Below, in pieces: positions 1 through 9,075 of a DNA stretch of 42,116 nucleotides. Location: NCBI GenBank assembly GCA_913031655.1, contig CAJWFY010000002.1, positions 1 through 42,116 on the forward strand, given 5' to 3'. The DNA is from an uncultured Flavobacteriaceae bacterium. GTDB taxonomy: Bacteria > Bacteroidota > Bacteroidia > Flavobacteriales > Flavobacteriaceae. Position 1 is the first letter of the stretch, and the number at the start of each line of letters is the position of its first letter. The notes under the pieces were generated by a model. The model was given only the letters and a program-made list of their open reading frames with translations, ran no database searches and had not been told where the DNA came from. The position numbers and the translations under genes are program-made.

Positions 1-511
1 ATGGTAACTTTATAAGTTTTTAACAAAACTTTCAACATAAATTTTACTTTTTTTTTAAACATTTATCAATTAAAAAAAGAAAATTATTTGTTTCGTACTT
101 CAAGTATTTAAAGTTTTTTTGGCTAGTTCTTCCCCAACAAAAATCCTATTACAATTTGCATTTAACCAATTCTAACTCCAAAAAAAACGTTATAACAAGT
201 GGATTTAAATATTATTATTTTTTTTTCGATTCCCATTATTCCACTCCATTTTTATCAATTTCAAATCTGTTCATGTTTTCTTGTAAAATTGATTCATCAA
301 CTAGCATAATATAAAATGAGTGATTGTTATTAGTTATTGTTTCTAACAAAGATTCTAAAATGTTTCCAAAAATGAAAGGAGTACTTATTCACAAAGTGCC
401 TTAGTTCTTAACAAAAAAAATGATTAAAAGTTGAGTGTAATATTATAAACTTCTGTCTAAAAGTAAGTTAGTGATATTTCATGAAGTTTATTTTAAAAAC
501 CAAGTAAAATT

Positions 512-1087
512 TTAAGTGTTTTTTAATAATTTTTTAGAGATTTTTTCAAGTGAATTATACCACTCGTTTCCAAACTTCCGAATCAAAGCCTCTTTAACAA
601 ATTCAAAAACAGGTTTTTTTAATTCAGCTCCAAGAGAACATGCGTCGGAACAAATACTCCAATCATGATAGTTTACCGCCGTAAATTCTGAATATTCTTT
701 TATTCTAATAGGATAAAGGTGACAAGATATTGGTTTATTAAAATTAATTTTTTTATCATTATAAGCTTTTTCAATTCCACAAGACAAAGTTCCATTTGAT
801 TGATAGTGAACATATACACAAGCTTTATCGTTTAGTAAAGGAGCCTCTATACTTCCATCACTTAGTTTCAAAAAAGGACCTTTAGATTTAATTATTTTAT
901 TTGCAGCGTCACTTAAATATGATGATATTTTATTGTAATTATTCTTTATCATTTCTGCTTCTTTTGTTTCAAGCGTAGCCCCCGCCTCACCTTCAATACA
1001 ACAGGCTCCTTTGCAAGCAGAAATATTACACTGAAAATTTTTTTCGATTATTTCTTCAGAAACTAAAGTGTTATCAATTCTAAACAT
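512..1087 (-). CDS. DUF3109 family protein (cysteine-rich, YkgJ-like putative metal-binding)
   Basis: ORF of 191 aa with conserved cysteines (CNISACKGACCIEGEAGA...CHLYPIRI...CSDAC) typical of the DUF3109 family. Confidence 0.85.
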   Translation of the reverse strand: MFRIDNTLVSEEIIEKNFQCNISACKGACCIEGEAGATLETKEAEMIKNNYNKISSYLSDAANKIIKSKGPFLKLSDGSIEAPLLNDKACVYVHYQSNGTLSCGIEKAYNDKKINFNKPISCHLYPIRIKEYSEFTAVNYHDWSICSDACSLGAELKKPVFEFVKEALIRKFGNEWYNSLEKISKKLLKNT

Positions 1088-1133
1088 TTGATGAAAATAA
1101 TAAATATGTTAAGGAAATCATTTTATTATAAAT

Positions 1134-1141
1134 TATATTTG
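1134..1141 (+). promoter_or_regulatory. Putative Bacteroidota -7 box (TATATTTG) upstream of the MarC family gene
   Basis: Exact TAnnTTTG match 15 bp before the ATG at 1157; no clear -33 TTG seen. Confidence 0.4.
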
Positions 1142-1156
1142 CTTAAAATTAATTAA

Positions 1157-1726
1157 ATGGTTAACGCTAAAGAGATTTTAACAGTTGGAATGATTCTTTT
1201 TGCAGTTATTGACATAATTGGAAGTGTTCCTATAATTATTTCTCTTAAAAAGAAAGTAGGGCATATTCAATCTGAAAAAGCATCAATTGTTTCAATAGTA
1301 ATAATGATTGCCTTTTTGTTTATTGGAGAAGAAATTTTGAATATAATCGGTATTGATGTTAATTCTTTTGCAGTTGCCGGTTCTTTTGTTATTTTTTTTA
1401 TTTCATTAGAAATGGTTTTAGGAATTTCTCTTTACAGAGATGAGACTCCCGAAACAGCATCAATAATTCCTATTGCATTTCCTTTAATTGCTGGGGCTGG
1501 TACACTAACCACCTTACTATCTCTTAGGGCAGAATTTCATGTGGTTAATATCATAATAGCAATTATTGTGAATATTCTGTTTGTTTATTTGGTACTTAAA
1601 TTTTCTGGAATAATTGAAAAAATTTTAGGTAAGGCGGGAATAGGAGTTATAAGAAAGGTTTTTGGTGTAATTCTAATGGCTATTGCTGTTAAATTATTTG
1701 CTAGCAATATTCAAGGATTATTTTAA
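1157..1726 (+). CDS. MarC family integral membrane protein
   Basis: 189 aa, multiple hydrophobic helices, MarC-like motifs (PIAFPLIAGAGTLTTLLSL). Confidence 0.85.
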   Translation: MVNAKEILTVGMILFAVIDIIGSVPIIISLKKKVGHIQSEKASIVSIVIMIAFLFIGEEILNIIGIDVNSFAVAGSFVIFFISLEMVLGISLYRDETPETASIIPIAFPLIAGAGTLTTLLSLRAEFHVVNIIIAIIVNILFVYLVLKFSGIIEKILGKAGIGVIRKVFGVILMAIAVKLFASNIQGLF

Positions 1727-1731
1727 TTAGT

Positions 1732-1923
1732 ATGAAAAATTACATTTTTATAATATTAGCGATTGCCTTATTAATTTTCAATATAAGTAAATTAGATTTT
1801 GAAAATATTTATTCTAACGATAGTCAAGTTGCTTTAATTGGAGTGCTAGCATGTTCATGTGCTATTATTCTTTTAGTTATTCTTCATTTATCTAAAAAAA
1901 TAAAGGAGAAAATTAAAAGTTAA
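1732..1923 (+). CDS. Small two-helix membrane protein, unknown function
   Basis: 63 aa, two hydrophobic segments, 5 bp downstream of the MarC gene on the same strand. Confidence 0.65.
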   Translation: MKNYIFIILAIALLIFNISKLDFENIYSNDSQVALIGVLACSCAIILLVILHLSKKIKEKIKS

Positions 1924-2345
1924 AAATCTTCAATATGAGTAATTTCTATTCCTGATTTTTTCAAAAAATCTAATCCCAATCTATCTTTGTATTCTTTGTA
2001 ATAAACTAGTCTATTAATCCCTGATTGAAAAATAAGTTTACTACACTCCTTACAAGGAGAAAGGGTGATATACAATGTAGCTCCTTTACTTGACTGAGTT
2101 GAGGCTGAGACTTTCATAATAGCATTAGCTTCTGCATGAAGAACATACCATTTAGTGTAGTTTTCATCATCCTCACAAATGTTTTCAAATCCAGTTGGGG
2201 TTCCATTATATCCATCAGAAATGATCATTTTATCTTTAACAATTAAAGCCCCCACTTGTCTCCTTTTACAGTGGGATAATTTTGCCCACTCCAAAGCCAT
2301 CTTCAAATAAGCTATATCATATTTTTTCTGTTTATTCTTTTCCAT
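1920..2345 (-). CDS. dCMP/cytidine deaminase family protein (ComE-like)
   Basis: 141 aa with HAEANA and PCKECSKLI zinc-binding deaminase motifs. Confidence 0.9.
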   Translation of the reverse strand: MEKNKQKKYDIAYLKMALEWAKLSHCKRRQVGALIVKDKMIISDGYNGTPTGFENICEDDENYTKWYVLHAEANAIMKVSASTQSSKGATLYITLSPCKECSKLIFQSGINRLVYYKEYKDRLGLDFLKKSGIEITHIEDF

Positions 2346-2346
2346 T

Positions 2347-2919
2347 TTATAACATATTTAAAATCATAATTATTGAAACTCCTATAATAACGACTGAACT
2401 AAAAACTCTGTATTTAGATAAATAGATTAAATTCCATTTTGTTAATGCCAAATTAACAAACAAAATTCCTAATACAATAATTAATTGTGAAAACTCCACG
2501 CCAGTTGCAAAACCCAATAAAGGAATTAACTTAGAGTCTACTGGAAATGTTATTTGATTAAAATAATTTCCAAATCCAAACCCATGAATTAATCCAAAAA
2601 ATAAAGAGAATCCTAATTCTAAGTTTTTGCTTGAGTTAAAACTCTTATTTCTTACAATGTTGCTTAAAGCTGCAATTAATATTGTTAATGGAATTAATAA
2701 CTCGATTAACTTTTCAGGTGGGTTGTAAATCTCAAAGGCAGAAAGAACTAATGAAAAAGTGTGGCCAAAAGTAAACAAAGTAACTAACCAAAATACTGTT
2801 TTTACCTCCCTAAATGAAAATGGCAATGTTAAAGCCGCTAAGAACAATAAGTGATCATATGCGTTCCAGTCTAAAACGTGAAAAAGACCTAGTTCAGAAT
2901 AAAAAATAAAATCTTGCAT
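2347..2919 (-). CDS. HupE/UreJ family membrane protein
   Basis: 190 aa polytopic; DHLLFLAALTLPF, FTFGHTFSL, GLIHGFGFG motifs. Confidence 0.85.
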   Translation of the reverse strand: MQDFIFYSELGLFHVLDWNAYDHLLFLAALTLPFSFREVKTVFWLVTLFTFGHTFSLVLSAFEIYNPPEKLIELLIPLTILIAALSNIVRNKSFNSSKNLELGFSLFFGLIHGFGFGNYFNQITFPVDSKLIPLLGFATGVEFSQLIIVLGILFVNLALTKWNLIYLSKYRVFSSVVIIGVSIIMILNML

Positions 2920-2953
2920 AATAAAAAGCTATTTTAAAACTACTAAAACTAAT

Positions 2954-3670
2954 TTAAAACCCTCTTTCTTGTTTAATTCTTTCATATGCTTTTTGAATTT
3001 TTTGAAATTTATCTTGAGCAGCTTTCACATATGCAGTCCCCAAGTGCTGAACTTTATCTGGGTGATGTTTTTTTGCTAAATCTCTATAAGCTCTTTTTAT
3101 TTGTTGATTAGTTGCAGATTTTTCAATTTCTAATATTCTATAAGCTCCGCCAACTTCATTGACAAACATCGCTTTAATGCTAAGAAAATCTGCATAAGAA
3201 AGTTTTAACAAATTTGAGAACTCTAACAATTTTTCAATTTCTGAATTGCTAACAATACCATCTGCCTTAGCAATTCCAAACAAAAAATGTATGACCTGAA
3301 GCCTACTTTCATAGTTTAGAGCAGAATTAAATAAAGAAGAGATCTTAATTGGAGATATCCCTATATTTTTAAGGCTATCATTAAAAACTTTGAAAGTTGC
3401 GTTGGCCCTTTCTTTACCATAAGCAGAAACAAAATAAGTTCTCACGTAATCCAGCTCTTGTTTTGTAACTTTTCCGTCTGCTTTAATGACTAAGGACGCT
3501 AATGCTAATAAGTTTAATTCAAACTCCTTAGAGGAAATCCTATTAAGATATGATTTATTAAGTTTTTTTGAACTAAAGTTTTCTGCTATAGTGCCCAAAA
3601 AATATCCTATAATAGCACCAGGAAATCTAAAAAAACTAAATCCTAAAAAAGCAAATAACCATTTTGACAT
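2954..3670 (-). CDS. TerB-like and DnaJ domain protein (DjlA-like)
   Basis: C-terminal J-domain with HPD (YRDLAKKHHPDKVQHLG); central TerB-like helical region (IKADGKVTKQELDYV, AKADGIVSNSEIEKL); N-terminal membrane helix. Confidence 0.85.
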   Translation of the reverse strand: MSKWLFAFLGFSFFRFPGAIIGYFLGTIAENFSSKKLNKSYLNRISSKEFELNLLALASLVIKADGKVTKQELDYVRTYFVSAYGKERANATFKVFNDSLKNIGISPIKISSLFNSALNYESRLQVIHFLFGIAKADGIVSNSEIEKLLEFSNLLKLSYADFLSIKAMFVNEVGGAYRILEIEKSATNQQIKRAYRDLAKKHHPDKVQHLGTAYVKAAQDKFQKIQKAYERIKQERGF

Positions 3671-3687
3671 AATAAATTTTATTCCTG

Positions 3688-3695
3688 CAAATTTA
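3688..3695 (-). promoter_or_regulatory. Putative -7 box (TAAATTTG on the minus strand) for the TerB/DnaJ gene
   Basis: Exact TAnnTTTG match, 17 bp upstream of the start at 3670. Confidence 0.35.
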
Positions 3696-3717
3696 CAAAT
3701 GTCATTTTAAAAATGAT

Positions 3718-3744
3718 TTGTTTTTAAGATCTTTCTTATCTTTG
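3718..3744 (+). promoter_or_regulatory. Putative Bacteroidota promoter: TTG (3718-3720), 16-bp spacer, TATCTTTG (3737-3744)
   Basis: Both -33 and -7 elements present at plausible spacing, upstream of the ATG at 3763. Confidence 0.5.
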
Positions 3745-3762
3745 TTTAAAATAAAATTAAAT

Positions 3763-4173
3763 ATGTATCCAGCTGAACTAGTTAAACCAATGAGAGAGGA
3801 CCTTACATCTGTTGGGTTTATTGAATTAACAACCTCTAAAGATGTCACAACCCATGTTTCTAAAAATAACACAGCAGTCTTAATTGTTAATTCGGTATGT
3901 GGATGTGCGGCAGCTAATGCTAGACCAGGTATAAAGCAATCTTTAAATAATGATAAAAAACCTGAGCAATTATTAACTGTTTTTGCTGGTGTTGACAAAG
4001 AAGCTACTGATTCGGCAAGAAATTTAATGATTCCTTTTCCCCCTTCCTCACCATGTATAGCGCTTTTTAAAAATGGTGAATTAGTTCATATGCTAGAAAG
4101 ACACCACATTGAAGGCAGATCCTCAGAAATAATTAGTGAAAATCTTAAGCAAGCCTATAACCAGCACTGTTAA
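3763..4173 (+). CDS. BrxA/BrxB family bacilliredoxin (YphP/YqiW-like)
   Basis: Starts MYPAELVKPMREDLTSVGF; CGC active-site motif (VNSVCGCAAANARPG). Start placed at 3763, not 3718, because the promoter occupies 3718-3744. Confidence 0.9.
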   Translation: MYPAELVKPMREDLTSVGFIELTTSKDVTTHVSKNNTAVLIVNSVCGCAAANARPGIKQSLNNDKKPEQLLTVFAGVDKEATDSARNLMIPFPPSSPCIALFKNGELVHMLERHHIEGRSSEIISENLKQAYNQHC

Positions 4174-4192
4174 TTTGATTTTATCAAAATAA
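4174..4192. terminator. Weak bidirectional hairpin between convergent bacilliredoxin and histidine kinase genes
   Basis: tttgat-ttt-atcaaa (6-bp stem, 4174/75-4188) followed by AT-rich sequence. Confidence 0.3.
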
Positions 4193-4197
4193 TTTTT

Positions 4198-5655
4198 CTA
4201 TTTTGATATAGGAAATGATATAATAAATGACGTGCCTGAATTGACTTTAGATTTAAAAGTGATTATTCCACCGTACGAATTAACTAAATTTTTAACCATT
4301 CCTAAACCTAAACCCATTCCACTACTTTTAGTTGTAAAGTTTGGCTCAAATATTTTTTTACTTAATTCCTTTGAAATCCCTATTCCATTGTCTTGAATTT
4401 CTATTAAAACATTGTTCTTGTTCTTTTTTATAAAAACCTGAATCATAGGATTTTCTATATTATCGCAAGCTTCTATTGCATTTTTAATAAGATTAGTGAT
4501 AATTCTAACAATTTGTGTTCTGTCTATACTAACTTGAAAATCATTATAATCCGACGTAAAATTTATGTGTTTTTCTTTGAATATTTCTAATGCCAATTTT
4601 ACAGTCTGAACTATGTTTATTTTCTCTCCTAGCTGAGCTGGCATTTCTGCAAAATTTGAAAAAGCTGAAGCTATAGAACTCATAGTGTCTATTTGTTGAA
4701 CTAATGTTTGAATAAATTCGTCTAATTTATTATGAATATTTTTATCATTCACATCAAAGCTTCTTTGAAAACTTTGAATACTTAATTTCATTGGGGTTAG
4801 TGGGTTTTTGATTTCATGGGCTACTTGTTTTGCCATTTCTCTCCAAGCTTGTTCCTTGTTAGATTTGGATAATTTCTCCACACTTTCATCTAACATGTCA
4901 ACCATTTTATTATAAGAACTAACTAGGCTATAAACTTCTTTGCTCCTTGCTTTTATTTCAATTTTAGTATTCGTCTTATCAAGCCTTGTTTTCTTCATTT
5001 TAGAAGCAATTTCAGAAATTGCTCTAGTAATGTATATTGAAACAAAATATGAAATAACAATAGATAGAATTAATAAAAATAAATAAATTTCTAGAAGGAT
5101 AATTATAAAAGAGTCTAACTCGTAAGTATTAAGGTTATCATCATCATAATAAGGTAAGTTTAAAATCCACAACGGATTAAACTGATCATCCAGAATAAGG
5201 GAGTATGATGATCTATATTGAATGTCTTCAGCTTTAGTGATTTCAATTGTTTTAGAATCTTTATTTTTTAAAATCTTAGTCAAAAGAGTTAAACTAATAT
5301 TGTTTAAATCTTTTTTAGGTAGTGTTGAATTGATTAAACTCCCGTTAAGGTTGTATATACTAAAGTTGACGCTTTGAACATCTGCTATTTGATATATTTT
5401 TTCTATTAAGATTGAATCTAGTTTTATTCTACTTACTTTTTCTTTAGATTCCTGAAAAAAATATGCAATACTTCTTTGAATTTGTGCTTCTTTTCTTTCA
5501 AGACGTTGTTCGTGATAGTCATCAGATTGTGTTTTAAACTGTGGAATAGTAATTATTGATATTAATGAAAATGCTATAACAATTAAAATAGTCATTGCTA
5601 AAAAAACTCTAGCTCTTAAGGACAGGTTTGCTTCAATATCCAGCTTTTTGATCAT
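4198..5655 (-). CDS. Sensor histidine kinase, NtrY-like
   Basis: N-terminal TM, extracytoplasmic region, second TM and HAMP-like region; H-box VAHEIKNPLTPMKLSIQ; N-box NLIKNAIEAC; G-boxes DNGIGIS, GMGLGLGMVKNLV. Confidence 0.9.
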   Translation of the reverse strand: MIKKLDIEANLSLRARVFLAMTILIVIAFSLISIITIPQFKTQSDDYHEQRLERKEAQIQRSIAYFFQESKEKVSRIKLDSILIEKIYQIADVQSVNFSIYNLNGSLINSTLPKKDLNNISLTLLTKILKNKDSKTIEITKAEDIQYRSSYSLILDDQFNPLWILNLPYYDDDNLNTYELDSFIIILLEIYLFLLILSIVISYFVSIYITRAISEIASKMKKTRLDKTNTKIEIKARSKEVYSLVSSYNKMVDMLDESVEKLSKSNKEQAWREMAKQVAHEIKNPLTPMKLSIQSFQRSFDVNDKNIHNKLDEFIQTLVQQIDTMSSIASAFSNFAEMPAQLGEKINIVQTVKLALEIFKEKHINFTSDYNDFQVSIDRTQIVRIITNLIKNAIEACDNIENPMIQVFIKKNKNNVLIEIQDNGIGISKELSKKIFEPNFTTKSSGMGLGLGMVKNLVNSYGGIITFKSKVNSGTSFIISFPISK

Positions 5656-5800
5656 TATTTAAAAAAATAATTAATTGGCAATATATAATATATCTAATTA
5701 AGGAAGTTTAACATTATCATTTAACTATTTCGCATAAAAATTATCATCTAATTTTTATTGCCCGTTTCAAATCCTCAAAATTATCCACTCAATTGCTTTA

Positions 5801-5830
5801 ATTAGTTAACTTTAAAAAAAGTTAACTAAT
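5801..5830. promoter_or_regulatory. Perfect 13-bp inverted repeat with AAAA loop overlapping the downstream start codon
   Basis: ATTAGTTAACTTT (5801-5813) / AAAA / AAAGTTAACTAAT (5818-5830); ATG begins at 5829. Confidence 0.6.
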
Positions 5831-6962
5831 GAAAAGAAATTATTTTTATGCTTTTGGATCTATTATATTAATTGCTTCAATAATTTATAAAGCCGAAGTG
5901 ATTTATTTGTCTGAACTAGTTGGTACTATTTATAAAATTCAAAGAACCAAAGCTGATATAACTGATTACAAATTTTTTGATAACATTGAAATTCCGAAAA
6001 GCGAAAGCCCACAAGCATGGCCAATCCATAAAAACTATAATGAAACTATTTCAACAGATAAATTAAATTCTAAAAATACTAGCCTTGGAACAATCGCTTT
6101 TTTAATTATTAAGAACGACTCAATATGGTATGAACAATATTATGAAGGATATAATAAAAACTCCTACAGTAATTCTTTTTCTATGTCCAAAAGTATAGTT
6201 TCAGCTACCATGGGAAGAGCAATTCAAGAAGGCTATTTTAGCGATATAAATGACAAGGTTGGATCTTATATTACTAATTATAATGAGGGTTTTGCTTCAG
6301 AGCTAACCATTGGTGATCTTTCAAGTATGTCTTCTGGAATGAAATGGAATGAAAGTTATACTAACATCTTTGGAGTTACAGCAAGAGCATATATTGGGAG
6401 TAATTTAAATGATTTGGTAAAATCAAGGCCTATTATCAAAAAGCCTGGTGAATCGTTTGAATACCTAAGTAGTGATACCCAACTTTTAGCGATGACCATT
6501 GAAAAAGCAACAAATAAAAAAATATCAGAGTTAGTGTATGATTGGTTTTGGAACCCTATGGGTGCCGAGAACAATGCTTTATGGCAAGTTGACAACATTA
6601 AGACAAATACAGAAAAGGCGTATTGTTGTTTTAACTCTAATGCTAGAGATTTTGCTAGATTTGGAAAATTATATAAAGACGATGGCCTTTGGAACGGAAA
6701 TAGGTTATTGGATTCTGCTTTTGTAAAAAAATCTCTGACACCTAGATTCGTTTCAAGCCCTGAATATGGATATGGATTTTGGCTAGGGAAATTTAAAGAA
6801 AAGAATTATTTCGCTATGCGAGGACATTTAGGACAGTACGTGATTGTATTTCCCAAACAAAATATACTTATTGTGCGTCTTGGAAGGATGGAAGAAAACA
6901 CTCAAGAAGAAATATATATTGAGGAAGCATTTAAAATGCTCGATCTAAACTCTACAAACTGA
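5829..6962 (+). CDS. Serine hydrolase, class C beta-lactamase/penicillin-binding protein family
   Basis: SxxK motif (SMSKSIVSA), YxS-like (YLSSDTQ), HxG region (MRGHLGQYVIVFP); N-terminal membrane/signal segment. Confidence 0.85.
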   Translation: MKRNYFYAFGSIILIASIIYKAEVIYLSELVGTIYKIQRTKADITDYKFFDNIEIPKSESPQAWPIHKNYNETISTDKLNSKNTSLGTIAFLIIKNDSIWYEQYYEGYNKNSYSNSFSMSKSIVSATMGRAIQEGYFSDINDKVGSYITNYNEGFASELTIGDLSSMSSGMKWNESYTNIFGVTARAYIGSNLNDLVKSRPIIKKPGESFEYLSSDTQLLAMTIEKATNKKISELVYDWFWNPMGAENNALWQVDNIKTNTEKAYCCFNSNARDFARFGKLYKDDGLWNGNRLLDSAFVKKSLTPRFVSSPEYGYGFWLGKFKEKNYFAMRGHLGQYVIVFPKQNILIVRLGRMEENTQEEIYIEEAFKMLDLNSTN

Positions 6963-6967
6963 TACCT

Positions 6968-8581
6968 ATGCCAATTCTTTCAGTAAAAAATCTTTCCATC
7001 TCAATTTCTGAAATTCCTATTTTAAAAAACATATCCTTTGAATTAAAAAAAAATAAAATCTTAGGAATAGTAGGAGAATCTGGAAGTGGAAAATCCATCA
7101 CAGCTCTTTCTATTATTAATCTGTTTAATTCAAAAAATGTTGTAAAAACTGGTTCAATAAATTTTAATGGTAAGGCGATTAACTCTTTAAACTTTATTGA
7201 TTTTGAAAAAATAAGAGGAAATGATATTTCTATTATTTTTCAAGAACCCATGAGTTCGCTAAATCCTAGCATGAAATGTGGCGAACAAATAATAGAAGTC
7301 ATTTTAAACCACAGGTCTATAAACAAGAAGAGCGCAAAAAAAAAGGTATATAAATTGTTAGAAAAAGTTCAATTAACTGATCCTGAAACATTTTATAATA
7401 AATATCCTCATCAACTTAGTGGCGGCCAACAACAAAGAATAATGATAGCAATGGCTATTTCGTGTAATCCTAAAATTTTAATTGCAGATGAGCCAACAAC
7501 TTCTTTGGACGGAATAGTTAAAAAAGAAATCATCCATCTTTTAAAATCAATTCAAAAAGAGACAAAAATGAGTATAATTTTTATTTCTCATGACCTACAA
7601 CTTGTTTCAAATATTGCAGAAAATGTTCTTGTATTAAATCAAGGGGAAATTGAAGAAATGGGCTCTAGCAATCAGATTTTTAACACTCCAAAAAAGCAAT
7701 ACACAAAACTTTTATTAAATTCCAGACCACCTAAACATTCGCGTCCTAAAAGATTGCCTACAAATGAAAATAGTTTAGAAGAATCTATTGTAATCACAAA
7801 ACAAGACAGAGCTAAAACACATGATAAAATATATAAAAAACCTCCTATACTAAAAGTCAAAAATCTAGAGTTCTCTTATAACAATATCAAAATTTTAAAT
7901 AATATAAGTTTTAATTTATATAAGGGGGAGTCTTTAGGTCTCATTGGGGAATCCGGCTCTGGAAAATCTACTATAGCAAGGTCAATATTAAATCTTAATA
8001 ATTTTAGTAAAGGTCAGATATTCTACAAAGAAAAAAATATTAAAGAAATTAATGAAAAAGAATTTAGAAAAAATATTCAATTAATTTTTCAAGATCCATT
8101 TTCGTCATTAAATCCTGAGATCTCAATTGGCAGTTCTATTGTTGAGCCCATGTTATCACATAACTTATTCGATACAATTGATGAATCAAAAGAAAAAGCG
8201 ATATCGTTATTAGAACAAGTTAATTTGAAAAAAAGTGATTTTAATAAATATCCACATGAGTTTTCGGGCGGACAAAGGCAAAGAATTGTTATTGCAAGAG
8301 CGCTAGCTTTAAATCCCGATATATTAATTTGTGACGAATCTGTTTCTGCTTTGGATGTATCAGTCCAGGCTCAAGTTTTAAATTTGTTAAACAATCTAAA
8401 AGAAAAATTTTCATTTACATTTTTATTTATATCACACGATCTATCCGTTGTGAAATACATGACCGATCGATTAATGATATTAAATAAAGGTGAGATTGAA
8501 GAAATAAATGAGACAGACCAGCTATTGTCTAATCCTAAAAAAAATTATACAAAAAAACTGCTGTTGTCTAATGACTTTTAG
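6968..8581 (+). CDS. Dual-ATPase ABC transporter ATP-binding protein, peptide type (YejF/DppDF-like)
   Basis: Two nucleotide-binding domains, each with Walker A GESGSGKS; signatures LSGGQQQR and FSGGQRQR; DEPTTSLD and DESVSALD. Confidence 0.92.
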   Translation: MPILSVKNLSISISEIPILKNISFELKKNKILGIVGESGSGKSITALSIINLFNSKNVVKTGSINFNGKAINSLNFIDFEKIRGNDISIIFQEPMSSLNPSMKCGEQIIEVILNHRSINKKSAKKKVYKLLEKVQLTDPETFYNKYPHQLSGGQQQRIMIAMAISCNPKILIADEPTTSLDGIVKKEIIHLLKSIQKETKMSIIFISHDLQLVSNIAENVLVLNQGEIEEMGSSNQIFNTPKKQYTKLLLNSRPPKHSRPKRLPTNENSLEESIVITKQDRAKTHDKIYKKPPILKVKNLEFSYNNIKILNNISFNLYKGESLGLIGESGSGKSTIARSILNLNNFSKGQIFYKEKNIKEINEKEFRKNIQLIFQDPFSSLNPEISIGSSIVEPMLSHNLFDTIDESKEKAISLLEQVNLKKSDFNKYPHEFSGGQRQRIVIARALALNPDILICDESVSALDVSVQAQVLNLLNNLKEKFSFTFLFISHDLSVVKYMTDRLMILNKGEIEEINETDQLLSNPKKNYTKKLLLSNDF

Positions 8582-8624
8582 ATAGCTTCAAAAAAGTGTT
8601 TATATTTAGCGCTTATTTAAAAAA

Positions 8625-9059
8625 ATGTCTGGAGAATTGTTTTTTTCTTGGATCCTGCAACTTAATGATTTATGGTCGTTTTTAACTATAATAAGCACTG
8701 CGTGTGCAATTGTCAATTCTATTTATGGTCTTATATCTAAAAGGGTTTTTAAAGCATTTGATTTAAGGATTTCTTTATTTGCTTTAATAATTAATCATAT
8801 TCAAATTGTTATTGGCATGATCCTGTATTTTATATCGCCCAAATTTTTGTGGTGGAAAACGGGACTTAGTTCAGTTTTCAACAATGATACTTATAGGCGC
8901 TATTTGATAGAACACCCATTAATTAGTTTATTAGGAGTTCTAATTATAACATTTGGATGGTCGATTCATAAGAACTCTGCTAAAAGTTCTAAAAAATTCT
9001 TAAGAATTGGATTATTTTATTTAATAGGTTTTTTTTTATTGACATCTAAAACCTTATGA
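8625..9059 (+). CDS. Polytopic membrane protein (cytochrome b-like annotation in Flavobacteriia)
   Basis: 144 aa, four hydrophobic segments with conserved-looking histidines (NHIQIVIGM, EHPLISLLG). Confidence 0.6.
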   Translation: MSGELFFSWILQLNDLWSFLTIISTACAIVNSIYGLISKRVFKAFDLRISLFALIINHIQIVIGMILYFISPKFLWWKTGLSSVFNNDTYRRYLIEHPLISLLGVLIITFGWSIHKNSAKSSKKFLRIGLFYLIGFFLLTSKTL

Positions 9060-9075
9060 AAAGGCTAAAACTAAA

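Noticed and set aside
1-38. Minus-strand start MLKVLLKTYKVT... running off the window's left edge
   Set aside because: Only 12 codons visible; cannot be supported as a gene.
228-251. tRNA 3'-end-like string TTCGATTCCCATTATTCCACTCCA, considered as a tRNA or att-site remnant
   Set aside because: The T-stem does not pair (ttttt vs ccatt), no acceptor or anticodon arms upstream, and no integrase nearby; likely chance.
3486-3710. Plus-strand ORF of 74 aa over the TerB/DnaJ gene
   Set aside because: Shadow ORF on the antisense strand of a supported CDS.
3702-3998. Antisense ORF over the bacilliredoxin gene
   Set aside because: Opposite strand of a well-supported CDS; no recognisable protein features.
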